Positions 16,841-25,789 of a stretch of DNA of 64,000 nt are shown here, piece by piece (position 1 is the stretch's first letter; the number at the start of each line of letters is the position of its first letter). The notes under the pieces were generated by a model. It ran no database searches. It had not been told where the DNA came from and saw nothing but the letters and a program-made list of their open reading frames with translations. The stretch is from an uncultured Porphyromonadaceae bacterium. Its GTDB lineage: Bacteria; Bacteroidota; Bacteroidia; Bacteroidales; Muribaculaceae. The stretch spans positions 1 through 64,000 of the forward strand of contig CAJKBH010000013.1 of assembly GCA_905198125.1 (NCBI GenBank). Direction: 5' to 3'. A program made the position numbers and the translations under genes.

Positions 16841-18676
16841 ATGAAAATTAAGAGATATTTATCCGTACTTATAGCGTTGCTTGTCGGCATCATGGCGATG
16901 CAGGCAGCTGAAGTGCGTATGGAAGTCAGTCCCGGTCCAGGGCGCCGAAGCATCGAGGTCAAGGATCTGTTTTATATCACGATTGAGGTTGTGAATCTTG
17001 ACGGCTCACCGTCGCAGCCATCGAATGTGCCGGGAGCCAAACTGGTTTATTTCGACCGAACAGGTTCTTCATCCAGCTTTACAAGTATCAATGGCAAGAC
17101 CAGTCGCAGCACGTCATACACATGGACGGCGACGTTGCGGGCTGAAAAGGAGGGAAATTACAGTTTCGGTCCTGTCGTTGTCGGCGGCGTGAAAAGTAAT
17201 GTGGTGCATTACAACATCGGAAAGGCAATGCCGACCCAGAGGCAATCGGCCGCACAGCCCCAGGGATCGGCAGTACAACAAGGAGGCCAGGACGATGACA
17301 AGCCGCAATACATAGGACATGGCGATCAGAACCTGTTCCTGCGTGCCAATGTAACAAAGACTTCGGCATACGAGCAGGAAGCGCTGGTATATACCGTGAA
17401 GCTTTACACCAGCTATGATGCCGTAAAATTCATCGGTGCCACGGCAGCTCCTAAATTCGACGGCTTTGTTGTGGAGGAATCAAAAGACATCTCGCAGTCC
17501 CTTAGCTATGAGACCTATAACGGCAAGTCGTATGCAACGGCTATCATAGCCCGCTACATCATCTTCCCGCAGATGACAGGAGCCCTGAAGGTGTCGGGCA
17601 ACACATACACCATTTCCGTAGACCGTCGTGAATATTATCATGACCCGTTCTTCGGCAGCATGGCTTACAGCCAGCCGCTGCAGCTGAATGTGACGCCTAA
17701 CGACCTGGTGATTAACGTCAAACCGCTACCGGCTCCCAAGCCTGTGGATTTCAGCGGCGGTGTCGGCAAATTCAATATCACATCACAGCTGAAGGATGCA
17801 GAATTCAAATCCAACCAGACGGCGTCAATAGTTTATACCGTATCAGGTACCGGCAATGTAAAATACGTGCAGATGCCCGATCTGGCCACACTGTATCCTC
17901 CGCAACTCGAGATATACACCCCGACATCCACTCAGAATGTCAAGGTAGGTTCAACATCGGTTTCCGGAAATGTGACCTTCGACTATTCGTTCATGCCGCT
18001 TGAAGAAGGCACGTTCAAGATTCCTGACGTGAAGATGGTTTATTTCAACCCCGAGACGGGACAATATGAAACCTCCGTTGCCAAGGGTTATACCATAACT
18101 GTACAGAAAGGTAAAGGGTCGGCCAAATCGCAGGCGCGTAAGAGACTGCATTTTGACTCGGAACTGCAGACCATAGATATGGACAGACTCCACAAGGTGC
18201 ATCGTCCCGTCGTGTACAAGGGCGCTTACTGGCTGTGGTTCATCATTCCGACAATAACACTGTTGCTGAGCCTTGGCTTATGGATACGATACAACCGGAT
18301 GCATAAGGATATGGCCGCACTGAATATGCGCCGCGCAGACAAGATAGCCCGCCGGCGCCTGCGCAAAGCCGCCGCGGCAATGAAGAAAAAGAACCGTGAC
18401 CTTTTCTATGACGAGTTGCTTACCGCTCTATGGGGTTATTTAGGCGACAAACTCAAGATGCCTACCTCCGAGCTGCTGCGCGACAATATCCGACAGACTC
18501 TTGAATCACGCAACATTCCCGAGAATGTGACCGAGCGACTTATAGCTCTGGTTGACGAGGCCGAATTTGCAAAATATTCATCGGCAGGAGGCGATTCCGC
18601 AATGGACCGTGATTACAAGGAGGCAATAGAGGCCATCAACGAACTTGAAGACGCATTTAGAAAGACTAAGCAATGA
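16841..18676 (+). CDS. batD: BatD, periplasmic beta-rich membrane protein
   Basis: A 611-aa protein: signal peptide (1-22), three or so tandem beta-sandwich segments (about 23-430), one membrane span near residues 463-482 (YWLWFIIPTITLLLSLGLW) and a cytoplasmic helical tail (about 490-611) rich in Arg/Lys near the membrane. This is the standard BatD layout, and the length is normal. The tail contains ELLTALWGYLGDKLKMPTSEL, similar to the tail of the other single-span protein in this operon. BatD is required with BatA/B/C in the aerotolerance cluster; its partner is unknown. It overlaps the batE start by 4 nt. Confidence 0.9.
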   Translation: MKIKRYLSVLIALLVGIMAMQAAEVRMEVSPGPGRRSIEVKDLFYITIEVVNLDGSPSQPSNVPGAKLVYFDRTGSSSSFTSINGKTSRSTSYTWTATLRAEKEGNYSFGPVVVGGVKSNVVHYNIGKAMPTQRQSAAQPQGSAVQQGGQDDDKPQYIGHGDQNLFLRANVTKTSAYEQEALVYTVKLYTSYDAVKFIGATAAPKFDGFVVEESKDISQSLSYETYNGKSYATAIIARYIIFPQMTGALKVSGNTYTISVDRREYYHDPFFGSMAYSQPLQLNVTPNDLVINVKPLPAPKPVDFSGGVGKFNITSQLKDAEFKSNQTASIVYTVSGTGNVKYVQMPDLATLYPPQLEIYTPTSTQNVKVGSTSVSGNVTFDYSFMPLEEGTFKIPDVKMVYFNPETGQYETSVAKGYTITVQKGKGSAKSQARKRLHFDSELQTIDMDRLHKVHRPVVYKGAYWLWFIIPTITLLLSLGLWIRYNRMHKDMAALNMRRADKIARRRLRKAAAAMKKKNRDLFYDELLTALWGYLGDKLKMPTSELLRDNIRQTLESRNIPENVTERLIALVDEAEFAKYSSAGGDSAMDRDYKEAIEAINELEDAFRKTKQ

Positions 18677-19485
18677 CACACCATATATTAAGAATATTCA
18701 CGTCGTTTGCCTTGGCGGGCATTTTCGCATTGTCAAGCCAGGGAGCCACACCGGAAGAAGCCCGACAGGCATACGACAAAGGCGACTATACCAAGGCGGT
18801 GGAGATATATCAGGAACTGGCCAAGACCCACGGCACATCGTCGGCGATGCTGTTCGACATGGGTCAGGCATACACACGGGCCGGCGACTTAGGACACGGG
18901 ATGCTGTGCTATCGCCGGGCATTGCAGCAGAACCCCTCCAACAGTCAGGCGCGCTCAAACATCAAGTATATCGAAAGCCGGGTACAGGACGGGAACACAG
19001 CCGAGCTCAAAGGCAAAAAGATATCGGTGGTGCCCGAAGATCCGTCGTTTTTTACTGTGCTGAAAAACTACATTACCCGACGCCACCATACCAATACATG
19101 GGCCACATGGAGCGGCATCACATTCGTATTGTTCTGTGTATGCCTTGCGCTATACATATTCCAGGACAGGGTCCTGCTCCGCAAGATTGGATTTTTCGGT
19201 GCGATAGCCATGATCTCGATCAGCGTGCTGACACTGATATTCGCATTCATGGGAGCCCACGCCTCAGGCAAACAGGATGAAGGCGTGATCACGGCATATA
19301 AGATAGAACTGAAGGCCGATCCATCAACATCAGCCAAGAACGTGACATCGCCTCTGGTGCAGGGCACAGTAATGCAGATAATGGATACGGAGAAAGCTGA
19401 AAACGGCAATCCTCAATGGTACAAAGTACGCCTCAACTCGGATTTTGCCGGATGGATCAGGAACGACTCTTTTGAACCAATCTGA
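18673..19485 (+). CDS. batE: BatE, TPR and SH3-like membrane protein
   Basis: A 270-aa protein that closes the Bat operon. A signal peptide (1-24) is followed by TPR repeats (about 27-95; DKGDYTKAVEIYQELAK), two membrane spans (about 143-160 and 170-195) and a C-terminal bacterial SH3-like domain (about 205-270; VITAYKIELKADPSTSAKNV, ending WIRNDSFEPI). The SH3b half suggests contact with peptidoglycan or with a partner protein. It overlaps the batD stop in ATGA. No obvious hairpin terminator follows, but the next gene has its own -7 box. Confidence 0.88.
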   Translation: MTHHILRIFTSFALAGIFALSSQGATPEEARQAYDKGDYTKAVEIYQELAKTHGTSSAMLFDMGQAYTRAGDLGHGMLCYRRALQQNPSNSQARSNIKYIESRVQDGNTAELKGKKISVVPEDPSFFTVLKNYITRRHHTNTWATWSGITFVLFCVCLALYIFQDRVLLRKIGFFGAIAMISISVLTLIFAFMGAHASGKQDEGVITAYKIELKADPSTSAKNVTSPLVQGTVMQIMDTEKAENGNPQWYKVRLNSDFAGWIRNDSFEPI

Positions 19486-19549
19486 TAATCAGTAAAATAA
19501 TAGAACTGCTGTGAGAATGTGTTATAAAACATTCCAAATTATTACATTT

Positions 19550-19557
19550 TATTTTTG
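19550..19557 (+). promoter_or_regulatory. -7 promoter element for the HTH-usp-mutS2 operon
   Basis: TATTTTTG matches TAnnTTTG and lies in a long AT-rich stretch about 95 nt before the start at 19654. No clear TTTG is found 19-21 nt upstream, so the -33 box is uncertain. Confidence 0.5.
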
Positions 19558-19653
19558 AAATAATCGAAAAAATGTATAATTTAGCACTATGAGAGCCGAG
19601 GGAAACCGACAGCTCCACTAATACAAAGAATAAAAACTCAATACATACCGACC

Positions 19654-19911
19654 ATGAGCAAGACAATCACATTTAACGAGCTCCGTCGCATCAAGGACAG
19701 TTTGCCCGACGGCTCCACACATCGTATCGCAGACGAGTTGAACGTAACCGTACAGACGGTGCGCAACTATTTTGGAGGCGTCAATTATGAGTTCGGCAAG
19801 AATGCCGCCATGCACATTGAACCGGGCCCCGACGGCGGTCTTGTGATATTGGACGATACCACGATCTATGACATGGCAATCAAGATCCTGGAGGAGCAGA
19901 AGGAGAAATAA
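19654..19911 (+). CDS. Small Bacteroidales DNA-binding-type protein
   Basis: An 85-aa protein. Residues 5-45 (FNELRRIKDSLPDGSTHRI then ADELNVTVQTVRNYFGG) read as a helix-turn-helix in which a recognition helix includes TVQTVRNYF. The second half (HIEPGPDGGLVILDDTTIYDMA) is conserved in similar short proteins of the order. It is likely a small DNA-binding regulator, but its target is unknown. The stop codon is directly followed by the ATG of the stress-protein gene, so the pair is co-translated. Confidence 0.75.
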   Translation: MSKTITFNELRRIKDSLPDGSTHRIADELNVTVQTVRNYFGGVNYEFGKNAAMHIEPGPDGGLVILDDTTIYDMAIKILEEQKEK

Positions 19912-20829
19912 ATGGAGAAAACACGTTCGGGAATGAGCAGACACATGCTCATTCCCGTCGATTTTTCAGATGCATCGATGTTTGCGGTGCGTGTTGGGTT
20001 TCGCTTCGCACGCGTCCTTGGCATGACGCCCGTGCTGATGCACGTGTATCCGATGGTGTGGCTGGGTGATGATACGGCCGGCGAATACTTAGGCGAAAAC
20101 GACCCTATGGAATCGGAATTGGCCGATGCCATAGCCGAGCGCGACATGATGCGTGCAGCCGAGCATCGTTTCAGGAAGTTCCGAAAGCAGTTGACCGAAA
20201 AGATAGAATCGGGCGACATAGCGGATGTGAAATACACCACGCTGTTGCAGCAAGGAATTCCTGAAGACGAGATACTGGGCTATTGCCGTGAACAGCATCC
20301 CGGCATGGTGCTGATGTCTACGCGGGGAATATCGCGAAAGGAGGAGGACCTGATAGGCAGCGTCACAGCCGAAGTGCTCGACTCGTGCGAGGTGCCCGTA
20401 TTCACGATACCAGACAATTACCCAATAGAGGATTCCAAGCCGTTGAAGCGGATGCTGTTGTTCTGCACGCTGGACCAGTATGATGTTCCTGCGCTGGAGA
20501 AACTGATGCATACGTTCAATTCGCCGGAAATAGACGTATGGCTAATGCCCGTGACGCATCGTCATGCCACCACGGTGCAACAACTGCTGAACTCTCTGTT
20601 TGAGAAATTGTCGAACGCATGGCCCAATGCCACATTCCACGAGGCTCCGCTTCTCGATGCGAAAATCGACGCACAATTAGAGACATTTATCAAGAATAAT
20701 CAAATACAACTTATCATAGCCCCTAACCGACGGGCCAGCATATTGACGCGGTTGTTCCGGCCGTCGGTGGCACATCAATGTCTTTTCACAATTGACATTC
20801 CGATGCTTGCCCTCCCTGCAGATAAATGA
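19912..20829 (+). CDS. Universal stress protein, tandem UspA domains
   Basis: A 305-aa cytoplasmic protein made of two Usp folds. The first (about 8-150) begins MLIPVDFSDASMFAVRVGFRFA and has the GxxGS-type end VLMSTRGISRKEEDLIGSVTAEVL. The second (about 160-305) is more diverged: RRASILTRLFRPSVAHQCLF replaces the usual glycine-rich ATP loop. Usp proteins help survival under starvation or stress, some by binding ATP. The ATG at 19912 abuts the preceding stop, and its own stop overlaps the mutS2 start by 4 nt. Confidence 0.9.
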   Translation: MEKTRSGMSRHMLIPVDFSDASMFAVRVGFRFARVLGMTPVLMHVYPMVWLGDDTAGEYLGENDPMESELADAIAERDMMRAAEHRFRKFRKQLTEKIESGDIADVKYTTLLQQGIPEDEILGYCREQHPGMVLMSTRGISRKEEDLIGSVTAEVLDSCEVPVFTIPDNYPIEDSKPLKRMLLFCTLDQYDVPALEKLMHTFNSPEIDVWLMPVTHRHATTVQQLLNSLFEKLSNAWPNATFHEAPLLDAKIDAQLETFIKNNQIQLIIAPNRRASILTRLFRPSVAHQCLFTIDIPMLALPADK

Positions 20830-23300
20830 CGGATATAGAAATAAAGATTGGATTTGACGGAGTACGACGCAGTATTTCCGAATTATGCGGCACACACCAA
20901 GGCAAAGAGTGTGTGCGCGACATGTCGTTTTCACGCGATTACGACACTATAATGCACGCATTGCATTGTGTGGACGAAATGCGCGGCATAATCGCGGCCT
21001 CGTTGCCATACGCTGTGCCGTCGCAACATAACGTACTGCCATATCTTACGGAAATAAAAGCTGCAAATTCATTCATGAGTTCTGACCGTCTTTACAAACT
21101 GCTACAGATTCTGCTTTCGTTCAACGAAGTGCGCGCCTTCTACCGTGCCACCGCCAAGGAGGAGCAGGACACTGATACCGGCGCGTTCCTCTATCCACAT
21201 CTGGCAAAAGAGCTGGAAAACCTGGGCAGCTTTCCACAGCTTATATCCACAATCAATAATTCCGTCAACAAGTTCGAAGAATTGAAAGACAATGCGTCAC
21301 CTGCGCTGTATGAGATACGGCAGTCCATCAAACGTTCGCAGGGTTCGATGCAACGTATATTGCGGTCTGTTCTGGACCGTGCCATAAAACAAGGCATCAT
21401 AGACTCTGACGTGACACCGGCCATACGCGACGGACGCATGGTTATACCGGTGAATGCCGGCAATAAACGCGAGATCAGCGGAATAGTCCATGACGAGAGT
21501 GCCACCGGCAAGACAGTGTTCATTGAACCGGCGGAAGTGGTGGAGGCAGGCAACAGACTCCGCGAACTTGAAATGGACGAGCAACGGGAGGAAACCAGAA
21601 TTCTGATCGACATCGCCGCATCCATCAGACCGCACATAGACGACATAACGCAATCGTGTCTGCTGCTCGGAAGCCTGGATTTCATAATGGCCAAAGCCCG
21701 GTATGCAATCGAGACAGACGCGAGAATGCCTCACATACAGTCCAAACCGGAATTGGAATGGTATCATGCCGTGCATCCGGGGCTGTTGCTGTCATTGCGC
21801 GCGCAGGATAAAAAGGTAGTGCCGCTGGACATCATACTTACCCCTAAAGACCGCATCCTGATTATTTCCGGGCCGAACGCCGGGGGAAAATCAGTCACAC
21901 TCAAGACTGTGGCCATCGTTCAGTACATGATGCAATGCGGCGTAATGCCGACGCTGTACGAGAACTCGCACATGAGGCTGTTCCGTAACATAATCATAGA
22001 CATAGGCGATGAGCAGTCCATCGAGAACGAGCTGAGTACATATTCCTCGCACCTGAGCAACATGCGCTATTTCCTGACTCATTCCGACAGCCATACACTA
22101 TTCCTGGCCGATGAGATGGGATCCGGCACTGAGCCGCAGATAGGCGGCGCCATGGCTCAGGCAATCCTCTCCAAACTTGGCAAATCAGGCGCATACGGCG
22201 TTGTCACAACCCACTACCAGAACCTGAAGACGTTCGCCGACAATACCGAAGGATTCGTAAACGGAGCCATGCTTTACGACCGTCAGCACCTTCAGCCCAT
22301 GTTCAAACTGGAGATAGGCAATCCCGGAAGCTCGTTCGCCCTCGACATCGCCCACAAGATGGGACTGCCGCAGGATGTGATTGCCGCAGCGAAGGAGATT
22401 GTAGGCAGCGATTATGTCAATATGGACAAATATCTGAGCGACATAGCCCGCGACCGCAGATATTGGAGCAACAAACGGCAGAACATCAAGGAGAAGGAGC
22501 AGCGTCTCGACGATATCCTTGACAAATACGAGGCACAGGCCGGCGACCTTAAGACACAGCGCCGAGCCATACTGGACGAGGCGAGGAAAGAGGCCCGGGA
22601 GATTGTCGAGGGCCTTAACGCACGCATAGAGCGCACTATACTCGAAATCCGCAATACCCAGGCTGAGAAGGAGCGCACCAAGGCATTGCGGGCGGAACTC
22701 AAGGAGCATGTGGACGAAGTGTTGAATCCGGGATCGGAGAAGGAATCGAATCTTCCCAAAAGTCTCAAGACCCCGAAACCAAGACGTAACCAAGCCCCCA
22801 AGCAACCGCAGGCTGCGGCAAGGCAACAGGAGAAACGTCCGTTGGCGACAGGAGACTATGTCACCATGGAGGGGAGCTCGACACCGGGCCAGATACTGTC
22901 CATTTCCGGCAAAAAAGCAGAGGTGGCGTTCGGCGCGCTCCGTACTTTCGTGGAGCTGTCCAGGCTGAAAGCAGGAAAGAAGCCAAAGATGTCAGGACTC
23001 GGCACAAGTTCTGCAGGCGTGGTAAGCTCTGATGACAGCCGCACACGTCAGCTGAATTTCAATCGGGAGATCGATGTGCGCGGAATGAGGGCAGACGAGG
23101 CGTTGCAGGCCGTGATGTATTTTCTTGACGATGCCATTCAGTTCCAAGCAGATAAAGTAAGGATATTGCACGGCACCGGTCATGGTATCCTCAAGACATT
23201 GATTCGCCAGCAGCTTAAGGCGAATCCGGCAGTGCGCGGCTTTGCAGACGAGGACATAAGGTTCGGAGGTGCCGGAATCACGGTGGTGGATCTTGAATAA
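20826..23300 (+). CDS. mutS2: MutS2, Smr-domain endonuclease
   Basis: An 824-aa MutS2 protein of normal length. It has the MutS core and ATPase with Walker A GPNAGGKS at residues 349-356, a FLADEMGSGTEP Walker B region, a long coiled coil (about 530-640) and a basic linker (KTPKPRRNQAPKQ). The C-terminal Smr nuclease domain (about 745-824) contains DVRGMRADEAL and the HGTGHG loop. MutS2 lacks the mismatch-recognition N-terminal domain of MutS. In other bacteria it suppresses recombination or rescues collided ribosomes; which role applies here is unknown. It is translationally coupled to the usp gene (ATGA overlap). Confidence 0.95.
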   Translation: MTDIEIKIGFDGVRRSISELCGTHQGKECVRDMSFSRDYDTIMHALHCVDEMRGIIAASLPYAVPSQHNVLPYLTEIKAANSFMSSDRLYKLLQILLSFNEVRAFYRATAKEEQDTDTGAFLYPHLAKELENLGSFPQLISTINNSVNKFEELKDNASPALYEIRQSIKRSQGSMQRILRSVLDRAIKQGIIDSDVTPAIRDGRMVIPVNAGNKREISGIVHDESATGKTVFIEPAEVVEAGNRLRELEMDEQREETRILIDIAASIRPHIDDITQSCLLLGSLDFIMAKARYAIETDARMPHIQSKPELEWYHAVHPGLLLSLRAQDKKVVPLDIILTPKDRILIISGPNAGGKSVTLKTVAIVQYMMQCGVMPTLYENSHMRLFRNIIIDIGDEQSIENELSTYSSHLSNMRYFLTHSDSHTLFLADEMGSGTEPQIGGAMAQAILSKLGKSGAYGVVTTHYQNLKTFADNTEGFVNGAMLYDRQHLQPMFKLEIGNPGSSFALDIAHKMGLPQDVIAAAKEIVGSDYVNMDKYLSDIARDRRYWSNKRQNIKEKEQRLDDILDKYEAQAGDLKTQRRAILDEARKEAREIVEGLNARIERTILEIRNTQAEKERTKALRAELKEHVDEVLNPGSEKESNLPKSLKTPKPRRNQAPKQPQAAARQQEKRPLATGDYVTMEGSSTPGQILSISGKKAEVAFGALRTFVELSRLKAGKKPKMSGLGTSSAGVVSSDDSRTRQLNFNREIDVRGMRADEALQAVMYFLDDAIQFQADKVRILHGTGHGILKTLIRQQLKANPAVRGFADEDIRFGGAGITVVDLE

Positions 23301-23402
23301 AGGACTAATCCGGGCGTAATCGGGAATATCGCGTACAGCTTCATTACAATACAATCAGCTTCTCAAACGTTTAATTATTGATATCAATTAAGCACCCAAA
23401 CT

Positions 23403-24704
23403 ATGAAAATAGCAGTTGCAGGAACAGGATATGTAGGACTGAGCATCGCGGTATTGCTTGCTCAGCACAACAAGGTGACAGCCGTGGACGTGATACCCGA
23501 GAAGGTGGAAATGCTCAACAATCGTCAGTCGCCGATAAAGGATGAGTATATCGAGAAATACCTGAAGGAAAAGGAACTTGACCTTACGGCCACACTGGAT
23601 GGAGCAGCGGCATACGCCGATGCGGAATATGTAGTGATAGCCGCTCCCACCAATTATGATCCGGTCAAGAATTATTTCGACACTCATTGCATCGAAGACA
23701 TAATCGACCTGGTGCTGCGCGTTAATCCACAGGCCGTGATGGTGATCAAGTCGACAATCCCGGTAGGTTACTGCCGCTCGCTCTATCTCAAATACTACAA
23801 CCGGGGAGTAAAAAAGATGAACCTGTTGTTTTTCCCCGAGTTCCTTCGCGAGAGCAAGGCATTGTACGACAACCTGTATCCCTCGCGCATCATAGCCGGA
23901 ATACCTCAAATCAAGAATCGTCCCGAGGATGAAGCCGAGAACAAAGCAATCGAGGCTATAGCCGACATTCCGCTTCTTGACAAGGCGGCGCACACGTTCG
24001 CATCCTTGCTGCAGCATGGCGCCATCGAGGAAGATATTCCTACACTGTACATGGGCATCCAGGAGGCTGAGGCTGTCAAGCTGTTCGCCAACACATATCT
24101 GGCCCTGCGCGTAAGCTATTTCAACGAGCTTGACACATACGCCGAGGTGAAAGGTCTGGATTCCAGGAGCATCATAGAGGGAATCGGTCTCGATCCGCGT
24201 ATCGGCACGCACTACAACAATCCCAGCTTCGGTTACGGAGGCTACTGCCTGCCCAAGGACTCGAAGCAGCTTCTGGCCAACTACGCCGACGTGCCTCAGA
24301 ACATGATGTCGGCCATCGTGGAGAGCAACCGTACGCGCAAGGACTTCATAGCCGACCAGGTGCTTCATCTGGCCGGATATTATACCCGAAACGCCACCTA
24401 CGACTCCAGCAAGGAGCAGCCCTGTGTAGTGGGAGTCTACCGCCTGACCATGAAGTCGAATTCCGACAATTTCCGCCATTCGTCCATCCAGGGTGTGATG
24501 AAGCGCATCAAGGCAAAGGGTGCGCAGGTGATAGTGTACGAGCCTACGCTGGAGAATGGCTCCACATTCTTCGGCTCTTTGGTGGTGAACGATCTTGACA
24601 CATTCAAGAGCAGATGCAACGCCATCATAGCCAACCGGTATGATCCGGCGCTGGACGATGTGCTCGACAAGGTGTACACACGCGATATATTCAAACGAGA
24701 CTAA
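23403..24704 (+). CDS. ugd: UDP-glucose 6-dehydrogenase family
   Basis: A 433-aa cytoplasmic nucleotide-sugar dehydrogenase that oxidises a UDP-hexose, most likely UDP-glucose, to the uronate with two NAD+. The N-terminal Rossmann motif is GTGYVGLSIAVLLAQ. The catalytic cysteine is C282 in GYGGYCLPKDSKQL, and FFPEFLRESKA is the other family signature. The next gene, 2 nt downstream, is a UDP-glucuronate 4-epimerase-like protein, which supports UDP-glucose as substrate and surface-polysaccharide precursor supply as the purpose. UDP-ManNAc dehydrogenase is the main alternative. Confidence 0.88.
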   Translation: MKIAVAGTGYVGLSIAVLLAQHNKVTAVDVIPEKVEMLNNRQSPIKDEYIEKYLKEKELDLTATLDGAAAYADAEYVVIAAPTNYDPVKNYFDTHCIEDIIDLVLRVNPQAVMVIKSTIPVGYCRSLYLKYYNRGVKKMNLLFFPEFLRESKALYDNLYPSRIIAGIPQIKNRPEDEAENKAIEAIADIPLLDKAAHTFASLLQHGAIEEDIPTLYMGIQEAEAVKLFANTYLALRVSYFNELDTYAEVKGLDSRSIIEGIGLDPRIGTHYNNPSFGYGGYCLPKDSKQLLANYADVPQNMMSAIVESNRTRKDFIADQVLHLAGYYTRNATYDSSKEQPCVVGVYRLTMKSNSDNFRHSSIQGVMKRIKAKGAQVIVYEPTLENGSTFFGSLVVNDLDTFKSRCNAIIANRYDPALDDVLDKVYTRDIFKRD

Positions 24705-24706
24705 TC

Positions 24707-25789
24707 ATGTTGAAAGACAATATAACCATCAACGGCAGCACCGTCTTCGTAACCGGTGTTGCCGGTTTCATAGGTGCCAATCTGGCCAAACGTCTGTTGG
24801 CCGAGTATCCGGAATGTCGTGTTGTAGGAATTGATTCCATTACGGACTATTACGATACATCGCTGAAATATGAGCGTCTGGCGGAACTTGAGAAATACGG
24901 CGACCGCTTCGTATTCGTAAAGGGTTCAATTTCCGATCGTCAGACAGTTGACCGGATATTCAAGGATTACCAGCCTGAAATAGTAGTAAATCTCGCCGCT
25001 CAGGCCGGAGTTCGCTATTCCATCGAGAATCCGGATGCTTACGTCGACAGCAATCTGATAGGATTCTACAATATCCTGGAGGCTTGCAGACATAGTTATG
25101 ATCCGGGAAACATGCCTGTGCAGCATCTGGTGTTCGCATCATCTTCAAGTGTGTACGGATCCAACAAGAAGATTCCTTACAGCACCGACGACAAGGTGGA
25201 CAATCCGGTCAGCCTGTATGCGGCCACTAAAAAGAGCAACGAGTTGATGGCACATGCATACGCCAAGCTTTACGACATCCCGTCTACGGGTCTTCGATTC
25301 TTCACGGTCTATGGACCTTGCGGCCGTCCGGATATGGCATACTTCGGCTTTACCGACAAGCTCGTGAACGGCCGAACCATCAAGATATTCAATTACGGCG
25401 ATTGCAAACGAGACTTCACATATATCGACGACATAGTGGAGGGCGTGATACGCGTGATGCGTCATGCACCGGAACGCAGCAAGGGGGAGGACGGTCTACC
25501 GGTACCACCGTATAAGATCTACAACATCGGCAACAACCAGCCGGAGAATCTGCTGGACTTTGTCAGGATACTTCAGGAGGAACTGGTATCTGCCAAAATA
25601 TTACCTGCTGATTTTGACTTCGACGCGCACACCGAGATGGTGCCGATGCAGCCGGGAGACGTTCCGGTCACATACGCCGACACAACGCCGCTGGAGCAGG
25701 ATTTCGGATTCCGGCCGTCAACGCCTTTACGCACAGGCCTCCGGGCCTTCGCGCAGTGGTATGCCGAAAAATATCATACCGATGCCTAA
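24707..25789 (+). CDS. UDP-glucuronate 4-epimerase-like SDR enzyme
   Basis: A 360-aa extended short-chain dehydrogenase/epimerase. The NAD-binding motif GVAGFIGANLAKRLL lies at about residues 17-31. The catalytic SSSSVYG segment and YAATKKSNELMAHAY (YxxxK) follow. FFTVYGPCGRPDMAYFGFTDKL is typical of the UDP-glucuronate 4-epimerase group, although the usual Trp in YGPWGRPDMA is Cys here. The product would be UDP-galacturonate for capsule, lipopolysaccharide or glycoprotein glycans. It is co-transcribed with ugd, and its last 8 nt overlap the next gene. Confidence 0.88.
   Translation: MLKDNITINGSTVFVTGVAGFIGANLAKRLLAEYPECRVVGIDSITDYYDTSLKYERLAELEKYGDRFVFVKGSISDRQTVDRIFKDYQPEIVVNLAAQAGVRYSIENPDAYVDSNLIGFYNILEACRHSYDPGNMPVQHLVFASSSSVYGSNKKIPYSTDDKVDNPVSLYAATKKSNELMAHAYAKLYDIPSTGLRFFTVYGPCGRPDMAYFGFTDKLVNGRTIKIFNYGDCKRDFTYIDDIVEGVIRVMRHAPERSKGEDGLPVPPYKIYNIGNNQPENLLDFVRILQEELVSAKILPADFDFDAHTEMVPMQPGDVPVTYADTTPLEQDFGFRPSTPLRTGLRAFAQWYAEKYHTDA

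Noticed and set aside
18645..19280. 211-codon frame overlapping batE
   Set aside because: It is a +1 shadow of batE with Arg/His/Gly-rich nonsense composition.
23377..23388. 12-bp palindrome ATTGATATCAAT before ugd
   Set aside because: Short and AT-only in character; likely by chance and with no promoter boxes at a fitting distance.
25464..25781. N-terminal extension of the alpha/beta hydrolase into the epimerase gene
   Set aside because: The extension is Arg/Thr-rich with no resemblance to a signal peptide or domain, while the ATG at 25782 gives a normal signal peptide.
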